From Phanerochaete sordida (taxonomy: Eukaryota; Basidiomycota; Agaricomycetes; Polyporales; Phanerochaetaceae), in contig BPQB01000041.1 of assembly GCA_019973155.2 (NCBI GenBank), positions 124,001-188,000 of the forward strand: a stretch of DNA of 64,000 nucleotides, read 5' to 3'. This document shows, in pieces, positions 1-13,107 of this stretch (positions are counted from its first letter, which is position 1; each line of letters starts with the position of its first letter). The position numbers and the translations under genes were made by a program. The notes under the pieces are model-generated. The model had not been told where the DNA came from, searched no databases, and worked only from the letters and a program-made list of their open reading frames with translations.

Positions 1-294
1 CACGACGTTCGTGAGCGCGTAGCTCGCGAGCGCGACGATGCGCTTGTGCAGCGCCTCCTGCGGCGAGGCGAGCGGGTGCCGCGACGAGAACGGGACCGAC
101 GCGAGCAGCAGGCCGATGAAGCGCGGGTAGGCGTGCGCGGCGTATAGGCGGTCCTGCGCGAGCCAGAGCGAGACGTGCTCGGCGGAGAGCGTGCCGTTCC
201 CTGCTGTGGTCAGGAAGCGGTGCTCCGTCGCGGCGGAGTAGGGGCGGCTGGTCGACAGCGAGTATAGGTGAGATGTTAGCGGGATAGCAGACAT
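1..294 (-). CDS. TENA/THI-4-like (heme-oxygenase fold) protein, 3' part outside window
   Basis: Only the first 98 codons lie in the window; the gene runs off the left edge, so length and catalytic residues of the C-terminal part cannot be judged. The start ATG (complement of 292-294) follows a good CCACC context. The N-terminus (MSAIPLTSHLYSLSTSRPYS) leads into a helical segment with HRFLTTAGNGTLSAEHVSLW and QDRLYAAHAYPRFIGLLLAS, a pattern I know from fungal TENA/THI-4/PqqC-type proteins, which share the heme-oxygenase fold and often act in thiamine pyrimidine salvage or are uncharacterised. No intron is seen in this part. Function is inferred from family resemblance only; the substrate cannot be assigned. 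Confidence 0.7.
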   Translation of the reverse strand, partial: MSAIPLTSHLYSLSTSRPYSAATEHRFLTTAGNGTLSAEHVSLWLAQDRLYAAHAYPRFIGLLLASVPFSSRHPLASPQEALHKRIVALASYALTNVV

Positions 295-819
295 GGTGGA
301 AGGGGTTCGCAGCGAAGATGGGCTCGTAGTGCGGGGAATAGATTTGACTCAGAGCGTCCCTGGGCTGGCATGCCGTCACTGGATAGCCAGATCTGTTTAC
401 TCATGTTAGGATCCAAAGCTCCCGATTACCAAAAACAGTTCGGTTTGCGGCCGCTACCACCAGCGGGTGCGTACACATGAACGTTGGGACGCGTGCCAGA
501 ACGTGTACTGGGTCCACACAAGGACGATGAATGAGACAGCGATTTCCTTTTCCATTTATCTAGACAAGTAAAGGCTGGAAGAGTATCCTATCGCGCGCAA
601 TGTCCCAAGGAAATAAGTGGCTTCTACATAATTGAACAGATACGCTGTGGACATCACAAAACCAGTACGAATAGTAATCCATGTAATACGTTTTCACCTA
701 CAACGAGGCATACGATGACTCATCCTGTGAGTAACTATACCGAAGAGTGTAGACCCATATGCCGACGAGGGGAACGAAGATAATAGCACACACATGTTAC
801 AGTAGCGGGGTGGAGGTGT
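295..819. other. Intergenic: upstream region of the TENA-like gene
   Basis: This 525-bp stretch holds the promoter of the leftmost gene and the 3' untranslated region of the MAP kinase gene, both on the minus strand. I see no coding exon, RNA gene or repeat in it. Confidence 0.6.
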
Positions 820-2418
<1,599 letters not shown>

Positions 2419-4430
2419 GTTGGGCGTCGAGGGGTCGACGGGCAGGGAGTGGGTGGTGGTTAACAAGAGAGAAGGGCGGGGGTCAATGAAGGTGTTTGCT
2501 GAGGCTGTTCCTGTTAGATGCGAGGCTTGTTGCGGTTGGTGGAAGGAGGCTGAAAATGCTCAAGGGCTGGTCGTGAGGGGAACAAAGAGGCTGCTGTAAT
2601 TGTTGTGACCGCTCGCGGCTCAGGACAGCAACACAACAACGCTTCGGCCTTGTCCCGGTTACAGCTCACTCACGCGTTCTGATCTACGAACACGCGTGTA
2701 CAGGCCTGCGGATCAGCTTTCTGTTCTCATGTACATCTCCCTGCGCATTTCAGCTAACCACAGAACGATAGACCGCCCTGCAGCAATTTACGCTACAGGG
2801 CGTTCACGCTCCGCCCGAGATACGAGCGCGATCTCGCCCTGCCATTGGCTAATCAGTCTCGCTCCATCGCTCGCTCCTCGTCCGCACCAGCTCGGCAGCC
2901 ACGGCTCCAGCGAACGATGGCTCTGATGCGTGGCGGGGTTTCAAACCCTTGGGCTGGAAATTGTCGAGGAGCGGTCTATCGTTCTGTGGTTAGCTGTTAG
3001 GCAACTAAGAACGTTGGCTGCCCGCACTCATGCCTCCAGAATGTTGGTTTCCCTCGCAACCCTGCATGCCAACGCGGGCGCTCCCCGCGACGTACCCCGC
3101 GCTTGTTGTGGTCCAGAAATGCGATGACATATAGCCAGCTATCTCTCTCCTGCGATTCGCACTCAGATACCTAGCTGGCAGATGCGATGGCGACCGTTCC
3201 CAGAGATCGATAGCACCTTCTGACAGACTGCGGGCATGCACGTCCTGGTCGCCGCCGATACCAGCGTCGCGCGGCGGACTCGAGTACCAGGTACTACAAG
3301 CCCGCTCGCTTTGAACCTCAGGCCTCAGCGTCGACTCGGAGATTACGGTGAGCCATTGCTCACTGCAACTGTCGCTGAGCTACCAGCTCCCGTCAACCGT
3401 ATGCGCAGCACAGGACGCGGACCCAATCTATTCATCAAGCATTTGCCTCCGCTGCTGTGTTGCCGGGCACATGCGAGATTATTACTTGCGATCCTCTGGG
3501 TCCGAACGGCGGCCTCTGTGTATTCGGTCACCATCTGTCAGTCGCTGGCAGCGCTCCGAGGTCACGGTGATAGTCCTGAACTATCATTAAGTGGACGTGC
3601 CCTCGATATACGTGCATCTGTTTCATCGACGGCATCACAAGTAAGACTACAGCATGTACCCATGACCTCAGATGCAGCTAAAGAAAAGCGAACAAGCCCT
3701 GATGATCAGGTACAATTGTGGCGTCCTGTTCGTTACCACCTAGTACTAAGAACACCTTTCTTACCGGTGCCGCAGCCTCGAGATACCGTTAACAGCAGTA
3801 CTCTGTATCCGCGACCAAATCTGAGTGCCTCTGAGACGCAACTGAGGCCTTAGGTGGCATAAATGATCTCAAGCTGTGTGAGCAGTGGTCAGTACTTGTG
3901 CTGTTCCGTAACCACCTTGGACGACAGGGTCCACCTTTGTGGCGCGCATCTGCATCAACCCTGCTGCACTGCTCCCGTCACGTCTAAAATATTCATGCAA
4001 CTCGTCTATACAGGGTTCTCAGTCCCCAGGTGTTGCCGCGCTTGGCCCACGCTATGTGCCATCTGTTCCGGCCACTGCGATGACAGACAGTAACCACCAG
4101 CTAGCATCAGTCGCGTTCGGCAAATCATATCGTGACAGATGAGTCCGACGCTCCTTACGAAATCGCAGCACACGCATCAACAGCGGTGGATGCAAGAAAG
4201 CTGTCATATCAAGTGCGACATAACAAAGCGACGACAACGAATGGATACACATCACGTCAATGACTGTAAGTAACAGTAACAGCAAAACATCGGATACTTT
4301 TGGAGGACACAGCGGCCGCCTCCGCTGGGCTCACACGAGTGACCCAGGCCGGAAGGACCGCATATGCCCCGACCCCCGCACATACCACAGATCCTACGCC
4401 GGGACTACCAACTATCCCCCACTCGCCCCC
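2419..4430. other. Intergenic, 2.0 kb, with an inverted-repeat element
   Basis: Region between the start of the MAP kinase gene and the 3' end of the NTF2-RRM gene. It contains the inverted-repeat element at 2751-2996. The rest shows only scattered open frames, the longest at 3236-3853 on the plus strand, with no recognisable domain, no splice-supported extension and unbiased composition, so I do not call a gene. Confidence 0.5.
2751..2996. mobile_element. Putative MITE-like element with 26-bp perfect terminal inverted repeats
   Basis: The left end 2751-2776 and the right end 2971-2996 are perfect reverse complements over 26 bp (outer end CAGCTAACCACAGAAC, continuing to GATAGACCGC). The unit is 246 bp, has no coding capacity and sits about 330 bp upstream of the MAP kinase start. 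Size, long terminal inverted repeats and lack of an ORF fit a miniature inverted-repeat transposable element. I see no convincing target-site duplication, and no other copy in this window, so a simple palindromic duplication is an alternative. Confidence 0.5.
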
Positions 4431-6109
4431 TCACTTCTGCTGGGGAATGCCACGTCCCCGAGGCGCACCGCGTCCGCGGAAGCCTCCACGGCCACGATCA
4501 CCGCCGTTGACGGGCGGACCGCGCGGTGGCGGGCGGTCAGCACGCTCCTTGCGAATCTCGACGTGAATGACAGGCGCCTGCTGGTCGTTAGGGTCTCCGA
4601 TGCGAATGCCACCCTCGCCGCCAGCGGGCCGTGGGAGCGACGCGACGAGGCAGCGGCGCGCGGCTTCGAGTGTCGTGAACTCCAAGAACGCGCAGGCCTT
4701 GTTCCTCACGATCTCAATTTCCTTGATAGGGCCAAAGCGCTGCGTCAAAGTGCTCTTGAGGGCAGCATCGGAGACAGTCTCAACGACACCCTGGTGAAGT
4801 GAAGTGAGTAAAAAATGAAGATGCACGTAGCAGACAGCTCACCTTTACGAAGCACTCCGGCGTGGGAGCAGTGGTAGCTGCGACGAACAGCGGGTGTGGC
4901 CGGTTCTGGTTACGAGGAGCAGGAGAGTGCGGCGTGCTGGGTGCAGGACTGCTAGTAGAGACTGGAGCCTCACTGACACCCTTCGCCTCTTGTGCGACAG
5001 CAGCACCCCACTTGTTGCTACCAGTGGCAGCCAGGTTAGCCCAGGTCTTGCGAACTGGGGTAGCGGGCGTTGGCTGGGTGGGCGCGGGGGCGGCTACAGC
5101 GGATTGAGGAGCTGGTGAAGGCGCGGAGGATTCGGGAGCGGGTGGGGCAGGGGTGGCAGCCGGAGCCGGGGAGGGAGCTGGGACAGGAGAAGGAGCGGCC
5201 ACAGGCGCGTCCTCAAGCGGCGACGGCTGGGCAGAGGGCTCCGCCTCTTCGGAGACCTCGCCGTTGGGCTGCTGCTCAGCAGCAGGTTCGGAGACAGCAG
5301 GAGTCTCAGGCTCCTCAGGCTCCGGCTCAGGGGCTGGCGGAGGAGTCGGCTCCCGAGCAGGTTCAGGTGCAGGCTCTGGCTCAACGACAGGCGGTGGCGG
5401 GGCAGGCGCAGGAGTGGCGGGAGCTTGTGGGGGCTCCTGGACGGCAGGCGCGTCAGCGACAGGCTCAGTCTCTTCAGCGGGCTCATCTTCAACGGTCTCC
5501 TCCTTCAAGAAGCGGAAGATGTCATTCAGGACAAAGTAGCCGTTGGGCTGTTCAGCAAGGAAGAACGTCTGGACGAATTTCTTCCATGGCTCTCCCTTGT
5601 TGGACATCTCGCCGATGACTTGGATGATGATACCGCCGTTCGCAGACGACTGAGCATCTACTGAATGGATGAAAACCTTGCAGTCCTGGAAGCCAATCGA
5701 AGTGATCCTCGCATGGATTTCCTGTAAAAATGCCGGTCAGCGCACAGCTCGGCACAGCACGACCAATGGGAGGCAGAATCAAAAGGCCGCGCGGCCTCCG
5801 CGAGGACGTGTTCTAGGAGCGCGGACGGCGTAAAAACTGGGGTAACGCATCATAAGACGCGCGTAGGATGTTCTCCAGGAACGAGAGCATGTCCTAAAAG
5901 AGCGCGTCGCGCTTTGTCACGCGAAGTAAAATACGTACCGCTTGGCCATAGCATGGCTTGCCATCCTCGCCCTCAGTGCCATGAATGAAGGTCGACGCCT
6001 TCGTGTAGAAGCAGTGCAAGCGATTAGGCTGCTTGTTGACGAACGTGTAGTACTGGGGGACGAATTGCCAGCCGACTTCAGAAGGATTGACGGTGGGTTG
6101 GTTGGTCAT
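4431..6109 (-). CDS. NTF2-domain plus RRM RNA-binding protein (G3BP/Nxt3 type)
   Basis: Likely cytoplasmic RNA-binding scaffold of the G3BP class; in yeasts such proteins partner the ubiquitin protease Ubp3 and join stress granules. Exons (complement): 5939-6109, 4843-5721, 4431-4790, giving 469 residues. Residues 8-130 form an NTF2-like domain (WQFVPQYYTFVNKQPNRLH; GGIIIQVIGEMSNKGEPWKK; FFLAEQPNGYFVLNDIFRFL). A long Pro/Ala/Glu-rich linker follows to about 345, then an RRM (FVKGVVETVSD; FGPIKEIEI; ACAFLEFTTLEAARR) and a short RGG tail (RGRGGFRGRGAPRGRG). Intron 1 is long for this locus (217 bp) and contains no conserved exon I could place; the join GQA-EIHARI is supported by family alignment. 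Architecture is diagnostic; partner proteins are inferred. Confidence 0.93.
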
Positions 6110-6531
6110 GATGGAGCTGGGGTTTCACCGGCAATTAGCACCAACGTGCGGCGTTTTTGTCTGCGTACGTACCGTGCGGGGACGGAAGGAGTAAATTAGC
6201 AGACGTGGAGGTTGGTGAGGGGAAGTTAAAGGGCCACGAAGGCGATGAGGTCGTCGAGGAACGATGTCGAAGCCCACAAATCACGCTTTGGCGCCCAGCA
6301 CTTTGCCAGGCGCTGCCCCAGCCGTACCGCGCCGCTTCGGACTCCGACGCTGTGGTGCCTATTTGGGCGCTCCACGCGGCACCGGCCTCGGCAGCAGGGT
6401 ACGAGACTGGCGTCATACCTGGGCGGCCGTCGCAGTTGCTGTGCCAAGCAAAAGCCAGATAGACTCCAGGGCATATAAGAGATACAGGCTTGCTTCTCCT
6501 CTCTCACCATCTCGTTACGACACCCCACGAC
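6110..6531. other. Divergent promoter region between the NTF2-RRM gene and het-C
   Basis: This 422-bp stretch separates two head-to-head start codons (6109 minus, 6532 plus) and must contain both promoters. A TATA-like hexamer lies at 6474-6479 on the plus side. No coding exon is seen. Confidence 0.6.
6474..6479 (+). promoter_or_regulatory. TATA-like box of het-C
   Basis: TATAAG lies 53 bp upstream of the het-C start codon and just before a CT-rich stretch, a usual arrangement for a fungal core promoter. Evidence is sequence and spacing only. Confidence 0.35.
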
Positions 6532-9500
6532 ATGGGCCTGAACACGCATTTTGGGCTGATAGTGTTATTTATACTAGTCGTCTGCGTTTCCAGCAACGGC
6601 GTGTACGCTTTCGGTGCCGGAAATATACCCAGGTCAGTCTCATGTGGCGGCTGCGATCACAGCATCTGAGTCGTTTCTCAGCTTTGCCTACCTCGAGGGA
6701 ACAGCGTTCCGCCACGGTGATATCGTGCGTGGGCCATGATTGCCACCTCATCGCGCGGCGATTCCTGACTCGTGGAGTGCAGGAAGATGCCCTCGGCGAA
6801 GTTGCTAAGAAAGCTGGGGGATTCGCTCTCGGTGCCCTCATAGGGAAAGGTGGCTCAAAATTTGGTGGCCTTGACATCAAACGCGTCTACTTTGGGTGCG
6901 TAACCGATTCTCCCCAAAAACGCTCCCGGAAAGCTCTCGCGCATGCGACTGACTCGTGGCAATACAGGAATTGGCTTCGTGATTACAGCCAAGTACGCCT
7001 CATTCAAGGGACCTGACAAAGCTATAAGCTGATGACATTGCAGGCTGTGGATGTCGCCGGCCTATCGAAGCTGCCGCTTCAGGTCGGTGTCCACAATCAT
7101 CTCATTTGATAACCCTGGATTCGAACGCTCATGCGTGTATAGACCATTATCAACCTGTGCATGGCGCTTGGATTTCTGGTAAGCCGTAAGGGGGATTCAT
7201 GCAGTTCTATCGCTGAGCCCAGCGCGTTCAGGCTCATGGCTACGCGACTGCCGAGTTCGAGGTTACTGTGGAACGCCTCGGTGTATACCTACCTGTGTGT
7301 ACTCCTAGAGTTCAACTGTCTGCACTCGAATCTCTGATCTTTCTGCGATAGACTGAGCACATCGACAACCCAAAGGGATATCCTGACGATGCCCAGAGAT
7401 ACGACCCGCGACTGCGTCCGCCCGTGAACGTAAGCCCTGCGCCACATCGTAGCTTCGCCGATTCATTAATACTTCAACCCAATAGCCTCAAGAGCTCGAA
7501 ATTGATACTCGTACGGGCATGAAGAACTATATCGCGAATGGTACGTCGCCTCCCTGCTATCTGATCATCCTCGCCTCACCAATACACAGAGCACGGCTCC
7601 TGGGACACCTCGAAGGCGCTTGTTCGTCGTACTCTCGAGCGCTGCATTCAACTAGGCAGGCAACACCGTGCCTCAGGTCAGAAACAGGACGAGTATGAGG
7701 CGTACCGTCTGCTCGGACAGGCTGTGAGTTCAGTGTACGTCTCCGCGGCACTAGTAAACTTATTCCTGAAACACAGCTTCATACCCTTGAGGACTTCACA
7801 GCGCATTCCAATTTCTGCGAACTTGCCCTGGTCAGCATGGGCCACCAGAACATCTTCGTGCATGTGGGCGACCAAGTACGCATTCAAGCTCCCAATGGAA
7901 AATGGGTTGCACCTCTCATAACGGGTAAGTACGCCGAGTACTGTATCTTCGTATGTGGAAATTGACGCAGAGTTAGGTACCTTCGGATCACAGGATTTCA
8001 TTCACAGCTTGCTTGGAGGTATGACTCACGGTCCATAATTGATTGGCTGTGACTGACTATGTGCGCTACCATCTACGCGACAGAGGCCACTGATCACATC
8101 GTACGTTCAGCAGTACGAAGAATTTGTGCCATTATTGACTATCGTTCAATTTTCCAGAGCGAGGCATCTGTCAGTGACCTGAACAAGGAGTTGGACACGG
8201 CCCGCTCAAAAGCAGGCCCTACCGCTCGAGACGGCAGCGGTGGCGCATCAGACACCTTGCGGAAGCTTCTTTTCACCATACCAGACGGCAGCGGCGGCGA
8301 TATGGCTCGAGAAATGGACAGTATCGAGCGCATCCGGGCTGGCACTCAGCAAGGCAGCGTGAACCCGGAGAATATGAGCCCGCAAGAACTTCACGCGGTC
8401 TTGTGGCAGGTGCTCACGTTCCGTGATTCCGGCAAGTGTTTCTCTAGCATTGCTGCCCTTCACTTGTATTGACGCTCCGTGCAGTGGTCAAGAAGATCGA
8501 AAAGACAATCGGTAAGGCAATGAAAGCGGGCGATTACCATTTGTCTGCTCATGCACCTTTGCAGAGAAGATCCCTGGCCTCGGGTCGCTCATCGAGAAGA
8601 TCACGGACGGCATCTCCGTTTTCGTCTTCACGACCCTGGAGGTAATGCCGTGCAACAGGCCAGTCTGTACATGTAACTCACAACTTGTGCCTAGCCGTTC
8701 CTGAAACCGCTCATGAAACAGGCGACTACCGCGCTCCAGACAGCCTCTGGTGAAGTTATCAATAAGCAAGACCAGTACGAAGTCTTCAATGATCCTCGAG
8801 CAGTAAGCCAAACATCATCCACACTACGGTAGAACACGAATGTTTACAAACATCTACAGTCCGATCCTACCCACTCTTTCTTGAGTAAAGACCACTTCGT
8901 ACGTCGTTTGTTACAGTGCTTCGACATCCTAGACTAAGTCGTATCTAGAACCTCATTCTGAATGAGCCGGCAGGAAACTTGGGGAAGATTGTCTTGGTAT
9001 GTGCTTGACTCGTTACGAACGACTTGTCCTCTCATGCTACACTCTCAGAAACATACAGTCAACTGGGTCGTCAAAGCCTGGGACGACCAATCAGTCAACA
9101 TCCATCAAGCGACCGAAGATATCTTGTCCTGCCTGTACGTCGTCTTGTCCGTAACATGCATAAAACAACAGTAGCTAAACATGCGAACCGTAGGTTCCAT
9201 CCCGACTTCCACGATGGCAAATCGACTATCCAGCGTGATATGCTTGGCTACATGCAGAAATGGGTTCAAGCACTTGGTAACAAGCAGAATGAAATCCTTA
9301 ACCGACTCACCAAGGAGTCTGTCCGCAACCACCAGAACATCCGCCTTTCAGGCCAAGGTGGTCCTTCGCACGCGCAGGGCACGTATGCACAGAACGCCGG
9401 TGTCCAGGCGCAGCACAACCTTCAAGGCTACGTCAGCCAAGTCCCGGTCGTGGGCACCGCCGCGAACTTCGTCAGCCATCTCGGCTCCTCGAGCCCTCAG

Positions 9501-10322
9501 CCAGGCGCGGGGAAGCCCCCCGGCGGTCTGATGGGTAGCCTCAGCAACCTTGCGAGCGGGAGCCCGGGCCCAGGCAACAAGCCTCCCGGTGGCCTGCTCG
9601 GGAGCCTGGGCAACATGGCGGGCTCGGGCGCGGGCCACCCCGGCGGCAGCAGCGGCTTCCTCGGGAACGTCGCCGCGATGGCGGGCGCCGGCTCGTCCAG
9701 CAGCCCGGCGGGGTTCATGGGCGGGTACGGACAAGGGCAGGGGCAGGGACACGGACACGGGCACCATGGACACCACGGCCACCACGGCGGCATGCCCAAC
9801 GCGGGCGGATTCGGCGAAGCGTCGTCCTTCTTCTCCTCACGCGACGTGGGCGGCCCCGGCGGCATGCCCAACCCCGGCGGCGACAGCTTCCCCAGCGCGC
9901 CTGGCGCGTCGTCCTTCCCCGGCGGCCCCCAGTCGACGTACCCCGGCAGCGGCGCGCCGTCGTTCCCTGGCGGCAACGCGCCCGCCTTTCCCGGCGGCGC
10001 AGGCGAGTCGACGTACCCTGGCGGGTCGTCGTACCCCGCGATGCCGCACGAGCCGCACCGCGAGTCGAGCTACGCGCCGGCGTATGGCGGGCCGCCGCAG
10101 CCTGAGCCGGGCTACGGAGGCTATGGAGGACCTGGATACGGTGGCGGGAGCTCGTACCCTCCGCCGCCGCCTGGCGGGCCTCCTGGCGGAGGACCAGGAT
10201 TCCCCGGTGCTCCTGGTGAAGGGCCTAACTTCCCTGGGGCTCAGCCTTACGGCGGATCAGGTGGACCTTCGTTCCCTTCGGGGCCAGGCTATGGCGGACC
10301 TGACAGGCCCTACGGATATTGA
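6532..10322 (+). CDS. het-C: Het-C family secreted protein
   Basis: Homologue of the Neurospora heterokaryon-incompatibility protein HET-C, a secreted glycine-rich protein of unknown biochemical activity. I could join 21 exons in phase: 6532-6632, 6682-6724, 6783-6895, 6968-6992, 7044-7082, 7143-7178, 7232-7294, 7352-7429, 7486-7540, 7590-7723, 7777-7924, 7977-8018, 8084-8100, 8158-8431, 8485-8511, 8565-8641, 8695-8802, 8860-8898, 8949-8996, 9049-9134, 9194-10322 (893 residues). A signal peptide (hydrophobic run about residues 8-24) precedes FGAGNIPS, the mature start typical of the family. Hallmarks include LDIKRVYFGNWLRDYSQ, LEDFTAHSNFCELAL, HVGDQVRIQAPNG and RDMLGYMQKWVQALG. The last 300 residues are Gly/Pro/His-rich low complexity with an HGHHGHHGHHGG run. 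Intron 14 (8432-8484) uses a GC donor. Incompatibility function in this fungus is not shown. Confidence 0.95.
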
Positions 10323-10580
10323 GCTGGACAATTGATAACAAGTGGTGTAGCTATATCCCCAGACCTGTAAACGGTGTCGTAAATCAAGTATTTGTACTCG
10401 TGCCTTTACTGCGCATTGCATTATTGAAGGTTGTTCGATTATCTGTATTGTTCACGCTGAACATTCCGCGAGCGTACAGACGGATATCGTACAAATCCTG
10501 AGCATTGACAGCAGCTATCATGACAGCATCAACCAGATATGTGCATATTTCACGACAAGTCAACAAAACCCGAGCCCAGT

Positions 10581-13107
10581 TCAATCCAGCTCAACCTTCT
10601 CGTCCGCAGCATAATTCTTCAGCGGATCCCTCCTCAACGCCTCCGCCTCCGAGTTCGTCTTCGACCCCGCGGCACCGAGGCCCGTGATCCCCAGACCGAC
10701 GCTGCCGCCGCTCCGGGTCCTGCCCAGGCCTGCCGCAGACGGCTTCGTGGGCGACGGCGGCTCCTGCAGGATTCTTGTCAGCGTCACGCTCCCAGCGCAC
10801 CCACGCAAGCAACGCACCTCCTCGTCGCGGTACGGCACGAACGCCGGCGTCGGTGCAGGCTCTTCGTCGCGGAACACCGGGATCTTGCCCTTCGACTTTG
10901 CAGGCGCGGGCTCTTCGTCGCGGAAGACAGGGATCTTGCCCTTGCTCTTCGCTGGCGCGCCGGTCTCCGCCGCATCGTCGTCGCGAAACACTGCAATCTT
11001 GCCCTTGCCCTTCGCCGGCGCGGGTTCCCGCACGTCCTCGTCACGGAAGACAGGAATCTTGCCCTTGCCTTTCGCTGGTGCGCCAGGCTCCGCCGTGTCC
11101 TCATCGCGAAACGCTGAAATCTTCCCCTTCGTTTTCGCCGGCGCGGGTTCCCGCACGTCCTCGTCGCGGAAGACGGGGATCCTGCCCTTACCCTTGGCCT
11201 TCGCCGGCACGGCGGACTCCGCGGCATCGTCATCGCGGAACACCGCAATCGTGCCCTTCGCCTTCGCCGGCACGGGCTCCTGCGCGTCGTCGTCGCGGAA
11301 GACAGAAACCTTGCCCTTGCCCTTGCCCTTGCCCTTCGCCGGCACGCTGGACTCCGCCGTATCGTCGTCACGGAAAACAGCGATCTTGCCCTTCGCCGGC
11401 GCGCTGGCTTGGGGCTCAGCCGCATCGTCGTCACAGAAGACCGCAATCTTGCCCTTCGCCTTCGCCGGCGCGACGGGCGCGGGCTCGGGCTCCGCGTCGC
11501 GGAAGACGTCGATGCGTCTACCAGGCTTACTGGGTCCACCTGCGCCCGCGTCCTCGTCGCGGAAGACGGGTATCTTCGCAGGCGCGGGCGCGGGATCGTC
11601 GCGGAAGACGGCGGGCCTGCCCTTGCCCCTGGGCGCGCCCTTCGCGGCGCGCGGCGCGGGCGCGTTCTCGGCGTCGGCGGCGGGGTCGTCGCGGAAGACC
11701 GCGAGCGCGGGCTTGGCCTTGCCCTTCGCGGACTTCGGTGCGGGCGCGTCGTCGCGGAAGACGGCGGTGGCGCTCGTCTTGGGCGGTTTCGGCTTGCTGG
11801 AGGACTGCGCTGGTGCATCGGGGGCGGCGTCGCGGACGACGTCTGCTGCGGGGCCTGTGTGTGTCTGCGGTGGCGGCGGCGACGCGTCCTCTGGCTCTGG
11901 CGTGGCCCCTCCGTCGGCGGATGGCTCGTCTTGGGCGGCGTCGGGAGAGGGGTCCCTGTAGACGTCGATCTTGGGCGTGCGCCGGGCAGCGGTGGCGCGC
12001 TGAGCCTTGCCTGCCTGGCGCAGAGTCGTGCCTGCGGCTTTAGTGGCTTCCTTGATGTTCTCTTTCACGCGGGATTTGCGCGTGCCGAGCTCCGTCCACG
12101 GAGAAGCAGTCTCTTCCTCGTTCGCGGCGGGCGACGAGGCTTCTTCAGGCGAAGGATCGACATAAACTTGCAAGCGGGCGTTTGGTTGAGGGCGGGTAGT
12201 CTGGGGCAGTGTAGGTGTGGTCGTCGGGGTGGAAGAGGTCGTGGAGCGGGACGAGGAGCGTGTTGTGCGCGAGGAAGTTCGCGACGCGGCCTTGGCTTCC
12301 GCAAGTACCTTGCGCTTTGGTGCAGCCTGAGCGACCGGCGCATCAGGGTTCTGTACCTCCTCGGAGTCGGTTGAAGACGGCAGGGTAGGCGAGCTCATCA
12401 TGCGCTTCTGGAACTCTTTGTACTTCGACTCGAGACGTTCAACGGGCTGGGCTTTTCTTGCAATGCCAACGCGATATGTCTCATCGGCCTGCGTCTTTCT
12501 GCAAATACTCAACATTGAGACAAAGGTAATGAAAACGGGCTCACCTGCCAGCTCTCTCCAGGGCCAGAGCGAACTCCTCATACAGCAGCGAGTGCGAGGT
12601 ACCGATGTCGTTGACCATGCAAAACTTGAAGATGACGGCAGGCTTCTCGACGTAGCTCGCGTATAGTACCCAAAGTTTGAGGTAACGCAGGTCTCCGCGC
12701 CACTTCCCGCCTTGGTGGTCTTTCAGAACGCGTGTTGCTTCCTCGAGGAGCTCCAGTAGTCCGCTCTCTGCGCTATGGCCTTGTGGATAGTTCTCGACGA
12801 CCCAGTAGACGTACTGGCAGTAAGCCTCGAGCGGGTCTGCACTTTCCACTTCATCCTCCTCATCCTCCTCCTCCTCGTCATCCGCGTTCTCGAGAGCAAG
12901 TTGTACATTCATGCGTAGCCGGTTGCGGGTAGCAGCGAGACGGCTCTCGCGATGGACATGTGGTGTTGCAAGGATGCCTGCGAGTGTGGTGACTCGCCGG
13001 CCTTTGGCCAGAGGCTGGATGTTCTCCTTTGCTGCCTCGAGCACATCGCAGTCGACGATGACAGGCTCGTTCTGCTCGCTGTTCTCCTGGTCTAGGTCGG
13101 TGGACAT
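10581..13107 (-). CDS. mad3: Mad3/BubR1-type spindle checkpoint protein
   Basis: Mitotic checkpoint protein that joins Mad2, Bub3 and Cdc20 to block the anaphase-promoting complex. Two exons (complement): 12545-13107 and 10581-12498, 826 residues; no kinase domain, hence Mad3 rather than Bub1. KEN box 1 is at residues 27-29 (AAKENIQP), the Bub1/Mad3 TPR region at about 90-215 (DPLEAYCQYVYWV; LWVLYASYVEKPAVIFKFC; ALERAGRKTQADETYRVGIARKAQP), and KEN box 2 at about 333-335 (SRVKENIKEA). The C-terminal half is a degenerate repeat of Lys/Gly/Pro/Ala spacer plus motifs such as IPVFRDED and IAVFRDDD, about 18 copies, ending near FVPYRDEE. I see no clear GLEBS motif. The start at 13107 was chosen because KEN1 follows it; an in-frame upstream Met at 13374 exists but encodes an unconserved stretch. 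Confidence 0.93.
10825..12173 (-). repeat. mad3: Array of ABBA-like motifs in the Mad3 C-terminal half
   Basis: A coding minisatellite: short units of basic spacer (for example APAKGKGK) followed by a hydrophobic-x-V-F/Y-x-D core recur about 18 times between LQVYVD (about 12157-12173) and FVPYRD (about 10825-10841). Spacing is mostly 20-25 codons and tighter toward the C-terminus. The core fits the published ABBA consensus (F/I-x-I/L/V-F/H/Y-x-D/E) by which Cdc20/Cdh1 are bound. Confidence 0.8.

Noticed and set aside
3236..3853. 205-residue plus-strand open frame
   Set aside because: No domain, no codon pattern, overlapped by frames on both strands, no splice-supported extension; likely chance in GC-rich DNA.
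7112..7130. TTCGAAT sequence resembling a tRNA T-loop on the minus strand
   Set aside because: The flanking bases do not form a T-stem and the site lies in a het-C intron; no cloverleaf is possible.
10684..12043. Two antisense or offset open frames over 420 codons inside mad3
   Set aside because: Shadows of the repetitive mad3 coding sequence; the minus frame has KEN boxes, TPR region and a correct intron.
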